Notes: generated from the sequence alone by a model not told the origin. 52,550 nt of DNA from DYMC01 sp035406705 (GCA_964426675.1 CAYRRM010000019.1:1-52550), one strand, 5' to 3'; counted from the stretch's first letter, positions 1-9,695 are shown. Numbers and translations are program-made.

Positions 1-74
1 TTTAGGCTCAAGTACAAGGATTTTGAAGGGACATCTTGATATTCCTTGCAATTTAAAGAATTTTTTTTGAGAAT

Positions 75-103
75 ATTATACTATATAACTATCTATTTGT
101 CAA
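75..103 (-). promoter_or_regulatory. Consensus sigma-70-type promoter reading off the left edge
   Basis: On the minus strand the sequence shows TTGACA (98-103), a 17-base spacer and TATAAT (75-80), a full match to the housekeeping promoter consensus. Transcription would start near position 68 and run leftward out of the window, so it serves a gene that is not visible here. An eight-codon reading frame with a fair ribosome binding site lies at 34-8 in the leader; it is too short to call. Confidence 0.7.
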
Positions 104-197
104 GTGATTATATAATATTTTTTTTGAATTTTTTAGTAAAGCCTATTTATGCATTTATCTTTTAACCTAAAAAAAACAGTTGGCCATGTGTGGAGGG

Positions 198-241
198 CTA
201 AGAAAGGACGTCAGTGCATATTACTACACGTCCTTTCTCAG
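198..241 (-). terminator. Stem-loop downstream of the GH106-like gene
   Basis: A 14-bp stem with one G-U pair (198-211 with 228-241) and a 16-base loop lies 29 bases beyond the stop codon of the GH106-like gene. On the minus strand the nearest run of eight T is about 18 bases past the stem, so it is not a textbook intrinsic terminator. It could instead stabilise the 3' end of the mRNA. Confidence 0.4.
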
Positions 242-269
242 CAAAAAAATATGAACTGCATGATTTATG

Positions 270-3200
270 TTAAACAACAGATTTAAATACGATTTGAGGT
301 TTTGAGAAAAGGCCATACGGTAATCTTACATATTCATCAGTCCAGGTTTCTCCTTTACGAAAGTCCCATGGCCCGGTCCATCTTGGATATTTTATTGTAT
401 TGTGTAGAGGGCCCAAGAGATTCCTTCTTGTACTTACAATCTCTATATTAATAGTATTTGAACCTTTATTTAGAAAATTTGTGATTTCAAGTTCAAATGG
501 CGGCCACGCAATTTTGCCTGTGATTTTACCATTAACATATATTTTTAAGAGAGAACCTTTCCAATCGGGGATTTTTAGATAAATTTTTTCATTTTTCAGA
601 AATTCATCTATTTCGAATTCAGTTTGATAGCTTATCGCTCCCGAGTAACACGGGAAGCCCTGTTCACACCAATCACCTAAATGTAGCTTTTCGGGAATTT
701 TCCCAATAATAGCTTCAGGAGATTTTTTATTATCAATCTTTCTCCAGGTGACTGAAAATTCTCCTGCAATATATATAGCTTCTAAGGCATCTTCTCTGGT
801 ATAATTTATTGAAAGAATTAACTCATTAGATCCTTTTACGAGATAGTTAGCAGGGATAATAATTTTCTTGAAAGAATTATCAATCCACCAGCCCTCACAA
901 CCATTATGTCTTAATTCAAATCCGTTCAACGTTATATTAAATCTCTCTGGATTTTCGATTGCCAGAAATAACGGTGCCAACGGTAATTCTTCTGCAGTAA
1001 ATGTGTATCGCAAAATAACTGGAATGCTTTTAGATTTTTTTTCTTTTTTATACGCCCATGGCTGAACCATACTGCCTCCCTGTCTTTCCCAGCCAGCCTT
1101 TTCCCTCACAATTGTATCTATTTTCAAGATTTCCTCAGCAGGTTGAAATTCTTTTCCATCAATTGAAAATTCTGCATAATCAAGCGGGAAGGCATTTTCT
1201 TCATCACGAAGTATTTTAAATTCTTCTTTTTCAATTTCATATTTTCTTATTTCCTTCAACTGCGAACGGGGAGAAAGGTTCCTGTTCTCTCTGGTAATTA
1301 CAAAAAACCTGCTTCCATATGGACCTATAGAAGTTTTTATTTCCGTTTCTTCAGATGATGAATGATAGTTTGCAAGGTAGATTTCTGCGTCTTTTAAATC
1401 CCATTCTTCTACATAACCTTTATAGGGAAGCTTTATTTTTACAGGAACTTCTTCGCCTTCCTGGAATGTAGAGCATATAAAGAGAAGAATATCACCATTC
1501 TTCCCTTCCCTCATCATATAAAGAGAGTCTTTAAATTCTTCGCCATTTTCTTTTTGTATACATGGTCTCTTTATATTTCCAGGAAATAATTGTTTTAGAA
1601 TGGCCTCTTCTGAAAATTCAATAGGAGAAAAATTATTTTGAAGTTTATTGATTTCTTCCGAACTCTCACAATCCACTCTTTCCGGAAGAGATTCAATAAA
1701 AATAAGTTTTCCACCATTCTTTGCGAATTTCGCAAGAGCATGAAGAGTGCTACTGCGTATCGTTTTTAACGGAGGCACTATTACTACACTATAAGACGAT
1801 TTACCTACTTTCAACATGTTATTGTTGACAGAACCATGACGAGAAAAGATATCTTCATCTATGTATTCAAAATCAAAGTGATTTTCAAGTAATATTTTTT
1901 GGAGGGCGCATAATTTTTCATCGAGAACTGTCATAGGAGAAGTTTTTCCTTCTTCATTTTTTTGAGGGAAGCCCCATCTATTTTTCAAATTGAGATTTAC
2001 ATAAGCAACTCCCCATGCACTTTCTATTGGATGTATAACCCCAATATCTATGATGGGTTTTCCCTTGCTCATCAAATAAGATAACCTGGCAAAATAATCT
2101 TCAACGACACTGTAATCACGCCAATATGGAGATTGAAAGAAGATAGAAGCAGGATAATCTCTTTTTGCTTCACCCTTCATAGTATACCATGAAAGGTGTT
2201 GACAACGGAGATTAACACCCATTGCTGCCTGCCAATCGCCAACAGCCTTATGCTCAGCAAGAGTAAAATGCCAGCCAGTACAACCATAAAGCTCACTTAA
2301 CATCCATTTTCTTCCCATTTGATTAAGAACAGAAACACATTGCTTAGCTGTAAGATATTCTGGTTCCGCTCCTCCTTCTCTTTTTAAGCCCTGAGCACAA
2401 AGAATATCAATACCGGGAGCCTGCATATATTCATAAAACCTCATAGTACTGCCTACCACATTGGTTTGCGAACGAAGGCTTTCCTCACTTAAAACATGCC
2501 CCGTATACAAAAGTTTATTTTTCTCACAAAAATCATAAATCATTTTTCCAAAAGCATTTACAAAAAGATTATTTATTGTTTCTATGTAATCATGACGTGC
2601 TTTGGAAAAATCATCATTTTTATATCGTAAAATGACTTCAGGGATAAAATTGAGCAGGTCGTAACCATAGCGTTTTTTGAAAATTTGACTGATTTTATCT
2701 GTCCATGGAATATTTACCGTATTTCCATTGACAGAAAATCCTCCATAGTTGGGTTCGTCCGTAAAAATTCCTGGTATAATAGAGCCAAAATATTTTCCAC
2801 TTTTTTCCTTATATGCTTTATGCGTGACTTTTATGAATTCTGAAACGGCTTCTTCTGACATTGTATCAAGATATGTTTGACCATTATACCATGAGGAGGG
2901 TTCCTGCGTTCTGATTTCACAATACATTATTTGTTTTTCAGTATTCTTTTTGACTTCTTCTTTTGTTATTCTCTTATAAGATTTTAATTCGTCTCCATCC
3001 AATTCAATTGCGAAAATCGCAATGTGCCCTTTGGAATATTTATAATTTCCCGCTGAATTTATATTGATATGCAATGATTTCATACGGAATTTTTTATTCT
3101 TTGTAACTATTCCCCCGGCAGCACCAGAAGGCCATCTATCTTCGTCATAAAGCCATGCTTCCATTTCATTCTTTTTGCAATGTTCTGCACATGCATTTAT

Positions 3201-3410
3201 AAGACTAAACCATTCATCTGAAAGATATTCTGTTGCTAATCCAGTCCTTGAATGCATAAACGCTCCACCAAGCCCCATTTCTTTCATTACATCAAGTTGT
3301 CTCAAAAGCTCATTTTTATCTAGTTTTCCATTCCATGACCAGAAAGGTTTTCCTCGATAAATTGATGAAGGTTTAATGAATTCGTTTAAAGTTGATGATT
3401 TTTTTTGCAT
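270..3410 (-). CDS. Alpha-L-rhamnosidase-like glycoside hydrolase (GH106-like)
   Basis: This 1046-residue protein probably removes terminal rhamnose from plant or algal polysaccharide. The N-terminal third has the family-type opening PFWSWNG (residues 23-29) and the segment DEDRWPSG (about 89-96), consistent with a TIM-barrel catalytic region. The middle (about 480-650) resembles the glutamine-amidotransferase-like fold common in such enzymes. The last 150 residues look like a beta-sandwich sugar-binding domain (LGDW...GFPCYSGA). I see no signal peptide, so it may act on imported oligosaccharides. A ribosome binding site AGGGG lies six bases before the ATG, supporting this start. It is divergent from an AraC regulator 62 bp away, which probably controls it. 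The broad call (large GH106-like hydrolase) is fairly safe; the substrate is inferred. Confidence 0.75.
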   Translation of the reverse strand: MQKKSSTLNEFIKPSSIYRGKPFWSWNGKLDKNELLRQLDVMKEMGLGGAFMHSRTGLATEYLSDEWFSLINACAEHCKKNEMEAWLYDEDRWPSGAAGGIVTKNKKFRMKSLHININSAGNYKYSKGHIAIFAIELDGDELKSYKRITKEEVKKNTEKQIMYCEIRTQEPSSWYNGQTYLDTMSEEAVSEFIKVTHKAYKEKSGKYFGSIIPGIFTDEPNYGGFSVNGNTVNIPWTDKISQIFKKRYGYDLLNFIPEVILRYKNDDFSKARHDYIETINNLFVNAFGKMIYDFCEKNKLLYTGHVLSEESLRSQTNVVGSTMRFYEYMQAPGIDILCAQGLKREGGAEPEYLTAKQCVSVLNQMGRKWMLSELYGCTGWHFTLAEHKAVGDWQAAMGVNLRCQHLSWYTMKGEAKRDYPASIFFQSPYWRDYSVVEDYFARLSYLMSKGKPIIDIGVIHPIESAWGVAYVNLNLKNRWGFPQKNEEGKTSPMTVLDEKLCALQKILLENHFDFEYIDEDIFSRHGSVNNNMLKVGKSSYSVVIVPPLKTIRSSTLHALAKFAKNGGKLIFIESLPERVDCESSEEINKLQNNFSPIEFSEEAILKQLFPGNIKRPCIQKENGEEFKDSLYMMREGKNGDILLFICSTFQEGEEVPVKIKLPYKGYVEEWDLKDAEIYLANYHSSSEETEIKTSIGPYGSRFFVITRENRNLSPRSQLKEIRKYEIEKEEFKILRDEENAFPLDYAEFSIDGKEFQPAEEILKIDTIVREKAGWERQGGSMVQPWAYKKEKKSKSIPVILRYTFTAEELPLAPLFLAIENPERFNITLNGFELRHNGCEGWWIDNSFKKIIIPANYLVKGSNELILSINYTREDALEAIYIAGEFSVTWRKIDNKKSPEAIIGKIPEKLHLGDWCEQGFPCYSGAISYQTEFEIDEFLKNEKIYLKIPDWKGSLLKIYVNGKITGKIAWPPFELEITNFLNKGSNTINIEIVSTRRNLLGPLHNTIKYPRWTGPWDFRKGETWTDEYVRLPYGLFSKPQIVFKSVV

Positions 3411-3472
3411 AATTTCCCCTTTTATTTTTTTTAACTGTGATTAAATTAGATTTATTATAAAAAAAATCCTCT

Positions 3473-4372
3473 ATGAAAATATCAAAAACAAGCACAAAAG
3501 TATCAAAACAACTTAGAAAACTTTCTTTTCCATCTGATTCAGACTTTCCACTGATAGTCAACAGACAATATCCACAAAATCCAGTTGATAAACATAGTCA
3601 TGATTTTGATGAGCTTGTAATTATTACGGAGGGAAATGGTATTCACATAACAGTAAATGGTCGCCGTTCCATTTATGCTGGAGATGTCTTTCTTCTTAGG
3701 AAAGGGGAAATACATTCTTATATAGAAACCAAAGGACTTAAACTTATAAATATATTATTCAAGTCGGAAAAAGTTCTTTCATTCAAAGAAGAATTCAGAA
3801 AACTAAGTGGTTTCAACGCTCTTTTCAGGATAGAACCCACAATGAGAAATAGTGAAAGCCAGTTAAGACTTTCTCCTGAGAAACTTCTTGAAAGTTTAAG
3901 ATTGATAGAATTAATGGAAAATGAAATAAAAACACAGAAAGACGGCTGGTCAATTTTTGCAAAGACATATTTTTTGCTCTTAATAGCATTACTCTCAAGA
4001 GCATATTCAAGCCAATATTCAAGAACTGAACAACCCATAATGAATTTAGCAAAAGTAATCAGTTTTATAGAGGAAAACCCTCAGAGAAAAATGCCAATAG
4101 GAGAATTATCTGCAATGGCAAATATGTCAAGAAGTTCTTTTTTTAGAGAATTTTTAAAAAGTACAGGATATCCGCCTCATGAATATATTATACGAATCAG
4201 GGTATTTAAAGCAATGAATGAAATCATTCAATCTCACGGAAAAATTTCAATTAAGGAAGCTTCAATTCGAGCAGGTTTTAATGACAGTAACTACTTTTCA
4301 AGAATATACAAGAAAATCGTAAATGAACCCCCTTCTAAGACAAAAATACGATCAAAATTTATGCTTAAATAA
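3473..4372 (+). CDS. AraC-family transcriptional regulator
   Basis: This 299-residue regulator has an N-terminal cupin-like sensing domain (about 30-110, with HSHDFDELV and a GDVFLLRKGEIHS turn) and a C-terminal double helix-turn-helix of the AraC/XylS type (about 195-295, with the family-type region ASIRAGFNDSNYFSRIYKK). The arrangement matches RhaS/RhaR-like regulators. Being divergent from the GH106-like gene and separated by only 62 bp, it probably binds that gap and activates the hydrolase in response to rhamnose or a related sugar; the ligand is inferred. The ribosome binding site is weak, and the start was chosen because no better in-frame codon exists near the intergenic gap. Confidence 0.85.
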   Translation: MKISKTSTKVSKQLRKLSFPSDSDFPLIVNRQYPQNPVDKHSHDFDELVIITEGNGIHITVNGRRSIYAGDVFLLRKGEIHSYIETKGLKLINILFKSEKVLSFKEEFRKLSGFNALFRIEPTMRNSESQLRLSPEKLLESLRLIELMENEIKTQKDGWSIFAKTYFLLLIALLSRAYSSQYSRTEQPIMNLAKVISFIEENPQRKMPIGELSAMANMSRSSFFREFLKSTGYPPHEYIIRIRVFKAMNEIIQSHGKISIKEASIRAGFNDSNYFSRIYKKIVNEPPSKTKIRSKFMLK

Positions 4373-4434
4373 AAGGTCTTTTAAAATCTAATATAATGGA
4401 TTTTATCGAATGTTGAAAATAATTTGCATAAAAT

Positions 4435-4510
4435 TGGTACCCGGGAGAGGAATTGAACCTCCGACCAACGGTTTAGGAAACCGCTGCTCTATCCGCTGAG
4501 CTACCCGGGC
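4435..4510 (-). tRNA. tRNA-Arg (anticodon CCU, reads AGG)
   Basis: The minus strand folds into a complete cloverleaf. The acceptor stem is GCCCGGG with CCCGGGU (first pair a G-U wobble), the D stem GCUC/GAGC, the anticodon stem GCGGU/ACCGU with loop UUCCUAA, and the T stem GGAGG/CCUCU with loop UUCAAUU. The anticodon is CCU. The discriminator A and the terminal CCA are encoded in the DNA (4435-4438). All stems pair, so the gene looks functional. Confidence 0.96.
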
Positions 4511-4527
4511 ATAAAAGAATAATTATT

Positions 4528-4556
4528 AATATAGTTCTCCTTTTCTCCTATTTCAA
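4528..4556 (-). promoter_or_regulatory. Promoter of the tRNA-Arg gene
   Basis: On the minus strand TTGAAA (4551-4556), a 17-base spacer and TATATT (4528-4533) lie 17 bases before the first base of the mature tRNA. Spacing and position suit a stable-RNA promoter with a short 5' leader. The rest of the gap up to the GH20-like gene shows no gene. Confidence 0.6.
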
Positions 4557-4733
4557 ACTTTGTAAGCCTTAAATGTGCTAATCTGCTACTTTGTGTATCC
4601 CCTGAACCAACCCACATAACCAAATGAGTCTAAATTTTACAATTCAATCAATCAAAAGAATTATAAGTATTTCAATATAAAAATCTTATAAATTATTCAT
4701 AATTCATTTTTTGTGGTATATGTTATAAAACTT

Positions 4734-6419
4734 CTACCACTTAGAGCAGTGTAAAGCAAATCGTGCAGAACTATCTTCGAGTCCACCATAACGGGAACGT
4801 TTTAACCACAGGCTACGATGTCTTGCAATTAAGTCGGCCATTCTGCATGCAAGTTTCTTTCTATCATCAATATTTAAGTTTTTACGCCTCATGATTGCAC
4901 GATCAACAATCCACTTTGACCAATCAAGAGCAAAAAGGCATTCATCTTTTACTATTTGATCCAAATCTTCTGGTAATTTGCTATATAGTTTTTCAAGTCG
5001 TTCATCTATTTCTTCCCAGGCTTTTATATCACCAGGCCCGCTCATTTCAAAAAGATGAGTATTCATTTCCTGCCATAAAGCATTGCAGTATGTTGGTTTA
5101 CCGGGAGTTTTTTCGTTCCACCAGGGTCGTTCTCCTTTAGAAAGTTCCATATCCACATTTCCCAATTCTGCCAGCCACGGCCCAATGGAAATGGACCCAA
5201 AGGCAAAAAGTCCTGCCGCTTCATCATCATAGTTACCTGGTCCAGACCACGCTGTCATAGCAGCATCAGCAAAACCAAAAATAGTTAAAGGAAGAACTTG
5301 CCTGTGCCCATTATCCCCCCAAGCTGTGCATAAAAACCCACTTGCATCTTTTAGCTTGCCTGCGAGATCAAGATTTGCCCTGCGACACCAGGTTCTTCCT
5401 GTTGATGAGTTCCAACAATTTGTGCCAGGTGCAACCCAGATTTCCCTACCTGCAGAAAGATGTGCCTCAGCTCGATCCTTAAAATTAGTATCCGCATTAT
5501 ATCCCCATATGAGGGCAATCAAATCATGCGTAAGCCCTTTATCTTCATTTGGGTGTGGGTCACACCAAAATTGAGGTTTTTTTCCGAGTTTTCTTGCTAT
5601 TTCAGCAACTTTGTTGACATGTTCTGAAAAAATTTTACCTTTTCCTTCTCTCGCGCAAATGTCCTTACTCCGCCCAAGTCCGAGGTCCCATGGTTCATCA
5701 CAGCCTATATTGGCATATTTTCCTGAACAAAGTGGCAATTGCTGAGATAATAAATCCTCTATAAAAGGCATTACTCTGGGGTCCAACGGACAAAGCGTAT
5801 TAGGAGTGACGAACCATTCATTTCGAATCATATATGGACTTGATACTTCTGCCATAGATGCGTACTTGGGGTGTTTCAGCCATCGCTCAAAATGGCCGAG
5901 ACAGTTCTGATTTGCATTTAGCGAAATTCCTTTTCTTTTACAATAACTGTCAATAGCGGAAAGTTCTTCAAGTGTTATCGGAGAGGAATTTTTCCAGATT
6001 TCCTCATGCCCGAGATATGCTATTGTATGCTCTACATAGAGTTGCAAATGATTAATTTTCCAGGAAGCTAAAAGATCAATGAGTTCAAATAGGGTCTGCA
6101 TTGTAGGAACTCTATCACGGCTTATATCAAGCATAACTCCTCGTTCAGCAAAAATAGGAGCATCATTTATTATCATCGATGGAACAATATCGTACAAACG
6201 CAATTGCTTTAATGTTGTGTGTCCCCAATGCAATCCCTTTTGTGTTCTTGCGCTGAGGATAATTCCCTCCTTTGAAATTTTAATACGATATGCCTCATCA
6301 CCAGACTCACTTACAACCGAACTATTTAACTCGGACAAGACTTGCAGTGCACTGATTTTAACTTCTTCTCCTGTAAATTCCATTTTACGTGGACGTGGTA
6401 ATAAATGTAATTTTTTCAT
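4734..6419 (-). CDS. GH20-like beta-hexosaminidase family protein
   Basis: The protein (561 residues from the chosen start) looks like family 20 glycoside hydrolase. An N-terminal domain (1-90) precedes a TIM barrel that opens with RGVMLDISRDRVP. The barrel carries the Asp-Glu pair of the family at D241-E242 in GCDEPWDLG, where Glu is the expected acid/base and Asp orients the substrate acetamido group. It probably removes terminal N-acetylhexosamine or a related sugar. No signal peptide is seen. The start at 6419 is preferred over an ATG 18 bases upstream because AAGGAG sits four bases before it and nothing suitable precedes the upstream codon. It is the last gene of the seven-gene operon, 25 bp after the ROK kinase. 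GH20 membership is likely; specificity is unknown. Confidence 0.75.
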   Translation of the reverse strand: MKKLHLLPRPRKMEFTGEEVKISALQVLSELNSSVVSESGDEAYRIKISKEGIILSARTQKGLHWGHTTLKQLRLYDIVPSMIINDAPIFAERGVMLDISRDRVPTMQTLFELIDLLASWKINHLQLYVEHTIAYLGHEEIWKNSSPITLEELSAIDSYCKRKGISLNANQNCLGHFERWLKHPKYASMAEVSSPYMIRNEWFVTPNTLCPLDPRVMPFIEDLLSQQLPLCSGKYANIGCDEPWDLGLGRSKDICAREGKGKIFSEHVNKVAEIARKLGKKPQFWCDPHPNEDKGLTHDLIALIWGYNADTNFKDRAEAHLSAGREIWVAPGTNCWNSSTGRTWCRRANLDLAGKLKDASGFLCTAWGDNGHRQVLPLTIFGFADAAMTAWSGPGNYDDEAAGLFAFGSISIGPWLAELGNVDMELSKGERPWWNEKTPGKPTYCNALWQEMNTHLFEMSGPGDIKAWEEIDERLEKLYSKLPEDLDQIVKDECLFALDWSKWIVDRAIMRRKNLNIDDRKKLACRMADLIARHRSLWLKRSRYGGLEDSSARFALHCSKW

Positions 6420-6444
6420 TTTACTCCTTTTATTCATTTAATAT

Positions 6445-7293
6445 TTATAATCCATTAATTGCAATGTTAATAGCTCCAAGTAAGGCAGTCTCATAACCAA
6501 AAGGACTTATCCTTAAAATAGGAGGTTTTACAAGTTTTATATGTTCTAACATATATTTTTGCGCAGGAAGGAGTAATCGCTCACCACGATAGTAGCTTAT
6601 CCCTCCACCTAATGAAATGATATCAGGAGCATATAAGACAACCATATTTCGAAGTCCTTGACCGAGGTTATATGCAACTTCCTCCCATTCATATTCACTC
6701 AAATTTTCAGGTGATTTTCCATATATACGCTTTATTCCATTTCCAGAAATTAGTGCTTCAAGACAATCTGTGACACCACATTCACACTTCAAGTTATCTA
6801 ATTTAAGGCAACGGTAGTTGATAGAAATATGCCCTGGTTCGGGGTGTATACCATTACTGCCTCTATATATTTTCCCATTGAGAATAAACCCTCCTCCCAT
6901 ACCTGTACTAATGGTTAAGTATAGAAAACGTTTAAATTTTTCATTTGTTAAACGGTATTCTCCTAACGCAGCAACGTTCGTATCTACATCGATGTAAACA
7001 GGACAATGCCAACGATCTTCCATAATTTGTTTTAATGGGACATTTCGCCACTCAGGCTGATGCAGTGGAGACACAATCCCTTTTTCATGATCCAGAGGGC
7101 CACCAATCGCAATACCAATGCCAGATATGCGTTCTCCGCAAGAAAGTTCATTGATAATATCATCTAAAACTTTCAGTCCATCGGTTAAAGAAATTGGTGT
7201 TTCCCTATAAAGCTGCTTTATTATTTTTCCTTCAGGATTAGCAATGGCTGCCAATATTTTCGTTCCACCAATATCCAAACCAATAAATTTCAT
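6445..7293 (-). CDS. ROK-family sugar kinase
   Basis: This 282-residue kinase phosphorylates a sugar, probably a hexose or N-acetylhexosamine released by the neighbouring hydrolases, using ATP in the cytoplasm. It shows the phosphate-binding start GLDIGGTK, the glycine-rich STGMGGG, the EPGH motif that contributes a zinc-binding histidine, and the ROK cysteine cluster CECGVTDCLEA. No N-terminal DNA-binding domain is present, so it is an enzyme and not a NagC/XylR-type repressor. ATG at 7293 gives the usual ROK N-terminus; a TTG nine bases upstream with AGGA at better spacing is an alternative. It sits between the GH32-like and GH20-like genes with gaps of about 25-30 bp, as part of one operon. 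Confidence 0.9.
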   Translation of the reverse strand: MKFIGLDIGGTKILAAIANPEGKIIKQLYRETPISLTDGLKVLDDIINELSCGERISGIGIAIGGPLDHEKGIVSPLHQPEWRNVPLKQIMEDRWHCPVYIDVDTNVAALGEYRLTNEKFKRFLYLTISTGMGGGFILNGKIYRGSNGIHPEPGHISINYRCLKLDNLKCECGVTDCLEALISGNGIKRIYGKSPENLSEYEWEEVAYNLGQGLRNMVVLYAPDIISLGGGISYYRGERLLLPAQKYMLEHIKLVKPPILRISPFGYETALLGAINIAINGL

Positions 7294-7323
7294 TTTTCCC
7301 AAAAAGATCCTAATTATAATTTT

Positions 7324-8685
7324 TTAAATCGCATAAATTTTAAGGTTTTTTAGTGATAATCTACCATTATAACAGAAAAGGAAAAGCGAATCACCATTTA
7401 GTTCATATAAACGATTAATAATCGTATATTTTTTATTTACGCAAACATCTATCAAAGATTCCTTCGCTATTATTTCAACCACTAATTTTTCTTTTAAATC
7501 ATCTGAAATATATATAACTTGCCCTTCTAAACTTATTTGCCTACGACCTATGTCAAAAGTTATTTCATAGGATTTTTCAAGCGTTCCTATTCCTCTAATT
7601 CCAAAAGCAAAGGATTTACAATCATTAAGTTTTATCTCACAAAACACTCTAAAATTGAGAGGAAGACCATTGAATGAAACGGCTTGAGTTGTATTGCAAG
7701 CATTAAGGATTAATTCTCCCTTTTCCTCTACTGTTTCAGCACTGTGAATATTTGTAGCAGGAAATATAACCTTTCCCTTCGGTATTAACTCTTCAATAAA
7801 AGAGGTACTAAGTGTTCCATCTGAGTTTTGCTGTATTTCTCTAAAAACCACATTTCCTCCCCATTCTAAAGGACCATTATCCTTATTCTCTTTTCTTGTT
7901 CCAATCCAACAAACACCAATACGCCTATTAGTTCCAAATGCTGCGGTTTTCATAACGGCACACAGGCTACTGGCAAGTAGGTCATTTTCCGGTTCATACC
8001 ATGGCCCTAAAGGGTTTTGCGATATTCGATAATGAGTTTCAAGTCCCTGCCCAAAAAGTAGATAAAAATAATTATTCATCTGAAAAATATCCGGACATTC
8101 AGGAATACCAGAATATTGTTGTTTTTTACCTGGAATTAGAAATAATCCGCTCTCTTTCCATTCCATTAAATCTGATGATGTATACCGTAAAAGACAGCCT
8201 CCTCTTTTATTCAGTAGAGGTTTTCTAAGGTTTGATGTAATTATCATATTAAATTCACCTGAAGAATCCCTAAAAATGAATGGATCCCGGAAGTCTTCCT
8301 TAAAACTAATCAGAGGTGCCGACAAAATAGGGTTAAATTTTGATTTCTGAAAAGATATGCAATCTTTACTAAATGCATGGCATATATGCTGTGTTCTATC
8401 CGGTTTTCGAACGGCATAAAAGGCATGATAAAGACCTTTATAAAAAATTAACGAACCAGTACAAATTGAAGCTTCCCAATCCGCTTCAGGTTTTATTGCT
8501 ACTTCATGATTTGTCCATTCTATTAAATTTCTTGTAGAAAGATGCGCCCATTGATGACCACCTAAGCCATGATTTGCCTGGTGATGGTTTTTGTCTAAAA
8601 GATAAAATAAATGAAAAACTCCACCTTCGTAAAATGGCATGCAGTCACCTGCGAAATATTCCCCTTCTGGTTTAAAATATTGCAT
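7324..8685 (-). CDS. GH32-like five-bladed beta-propeller glycoside hydrolase
   Basis: The roughly 453-residue protein resembles the GH32/GH43 propeller clan. The first blade has GDCMPFYEGGVFHLFYL in the place of the WMNDPNG block, followed by a CTGSLIFYKGLYHAFY blade and an EDFRDPFIF segment holding the conserved RDP-type triplet. The C-terminal 130 residues look like the beta-sandwich that follows the propeller in GH32. The substrate is not evident; fructan cleavage is only one option. No signal peptide is visible. The start is uncertain: GGAGG overlaps the stop of the upstream dehydrogenase gene but lies 20 bases before this ATG, while in-frame GTG (8706) and TTG (8712) codons overlap that binding site. 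It is probably translated by coupling to the dehydrogenase gene. Confidence 0.7.
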   Translation of the reverse strand: MQYFKPEGEYFAGDCMPFYEGGVFHLFYLLDKNHHQANHGLGGHQWAHLSTRNLIEWTNHEVAIKPEADWEASICTGSLIFYKGLYHAFYAVRKPDRTQHICHAFSKDCISFQKSKFNPILSAPLISFKEDFRDPFIFRDSSGEFNMIITSNLRKPLLNKRGGCLLRYTSSDLMEWKESGLFLIPGKKQQYSGIPECPDIFQMNNYFYLLFGQGLETHYRISQNPLGPWYEPENDLLASSLCAVMKTAAFGTNRRIGVCWIGTRKENKDNGPLEWGGNVVFREIQQNSDGTLSTSFIEELIPKGKVIFPATNIHSAETVEEKGELILNACNTTQAVSFNGLPLNFRVFCEIKLNDCKSFAFGIRGIGTLEKSYEITFDIGRRQISLEGQVIYISDDLKEKLVVEIIAKESLIDVCVNKKYTIINRLYELNGDSLFLFCYNGRLSLKNLKIYAI

Positions 8686-8702
8686 TTTCTTTAATATTAT
8701 TT

Positions 8703-9695
8703 TCACCTCCAATTGAATATAACTCGTGTTATTTTTTGTTCAAGCAAGTCTTTATATGCGGATAGACATGAAGTATAAGGAAGGACTTTATGTGGAACCA
8801 GGAGAGGATTAAATCTCCCCCGACTAATTAATTCAATTATATCATAAATATCATCTGGTATGATGTCCCTTGAAATAAATATATCTGGCTCAATATTAAA
8901 AAGACTTGAAAAATAATTAAAAGAAATCGGATTTTTATAAGAACCAAGGATTACCAGTCTACCAGAAGGAGGAAATGGAGCTACCCATGGTTTTTCTCGC
9001 AAAAGGCGAGTTGTTTTATCTATCGAGCTTGCTACGCCAGTAGCGTCTATTGCAACATCTACTCCACCATTTGTAAGTTCTTTTATTTCTTTTTCAACAT
9101 TATCATTCTTAGAGTTAAATGTGTAGTCAACACCTGCTAATTTCACAGCATTCAAACGCTCATCAAGCATATCCACCGCAAAGACACGTGAACCTATTGT
9201 TTTACAAATAAGTGAAGCCAAAAATCCAATCATTCCCTGCCCTACTACTGCAACATTATCTTTCCAACTTACTTTAGCCCTTTGAACACCATGATATGCA
9301 ATTGCAGCAGTATGAGCAAATGAAGCTTTTAAAAGATCTATCCCTTCTGGTAATTTAAAAACAGATTCCTGATTCTGAACAACATATTCAACTTGAGCCC
9401 CCCAACTAGAATTGTAATTTCCTAAAGCTTTTGAACTTCCAGCAAAAACCCAATCTCCACTTTTCAAGTTTGTATCTTTGCCCGTATCAATAACTTCTGA
9501 AACATTTTCATAACCTGGAATTAGTGGAAAAGAAGCCCCCGGTTGTTCTCCTGAAAATACACGTATTTCTGTTCCAGTACTAACTCCTGTATAAAGTGTT
9601 CTTGCTAAAATTTGCCCCTTTGATAATTTTGGAATTTCTATTTCTTCAATTGAGCACTGGTAGGGTTTCTGAAAGACAATTACTTTTGATTTCAT
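8703..9695 (-). CDS. Zinc-independent MDR-family dehydrogenase
   Basis: This 330-residue medium-chain dehydrogenase/reductase has an N-terminal GroES-like domain (PLIPGYENVSEV) and a Rossmann domain with AVVGQGMIGFLASLI. The cysteine that normally binds catalytic zinc is replaced by TGVSTGTE, and the four-cysteine structural zinc loop is absent, so it is a zinc-free member. It probably oxidises or reduces a sugar or polyol with NAD(P), acting on a product of the operon's hydrolases; the substrate cannot be read from sequence. AAAGGAG lies seven bases before the ATG, a strong start. Its last codons contain the ribosome binding site of the GH32-like gene. Confidence 0.82.
   Translation of the reverse strand: MKSKVIVFQKPYQCSIEEIEIPKLSKGQILARTLYTGVSTGTEIRVFSGEQPGASFPLIPGYENVSEVIDTGKDTNLKSGDWVFAGSSKALGNYNSSWGAQVEYVVQNQESVFKLPEGIDLLKASFAHTAAIAYHGVQRAKVSWKDNVAVVGQGMIGFLASLICKTIGSRVFAVDMLDERLNAVKLAGVDYTFNSKNDNVEKEIKELTNGGVDVAIDATGVASSIDKTTRLLREKPWVAPFPPSGRLVILGSYKNPISFNYFSSLFNIEPDIFISRDIIPDDIYDIIELISRGRFNPLLVPHKVLPYTSCLSAYKDLLEQKITRVIFNWR

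Noticed and set aside
8..34. Eight-codon leader peptide after the left-edge promoter
   Set aside because: Too short to support without seeing the downstream gene.
4713..4745. GTGGTA/TACCAC inverted repeat as terminator of the GH20-like gene
   Set aside because: On the gene's strand it is followed by A, not T, and it overlaps the end of the coding region.
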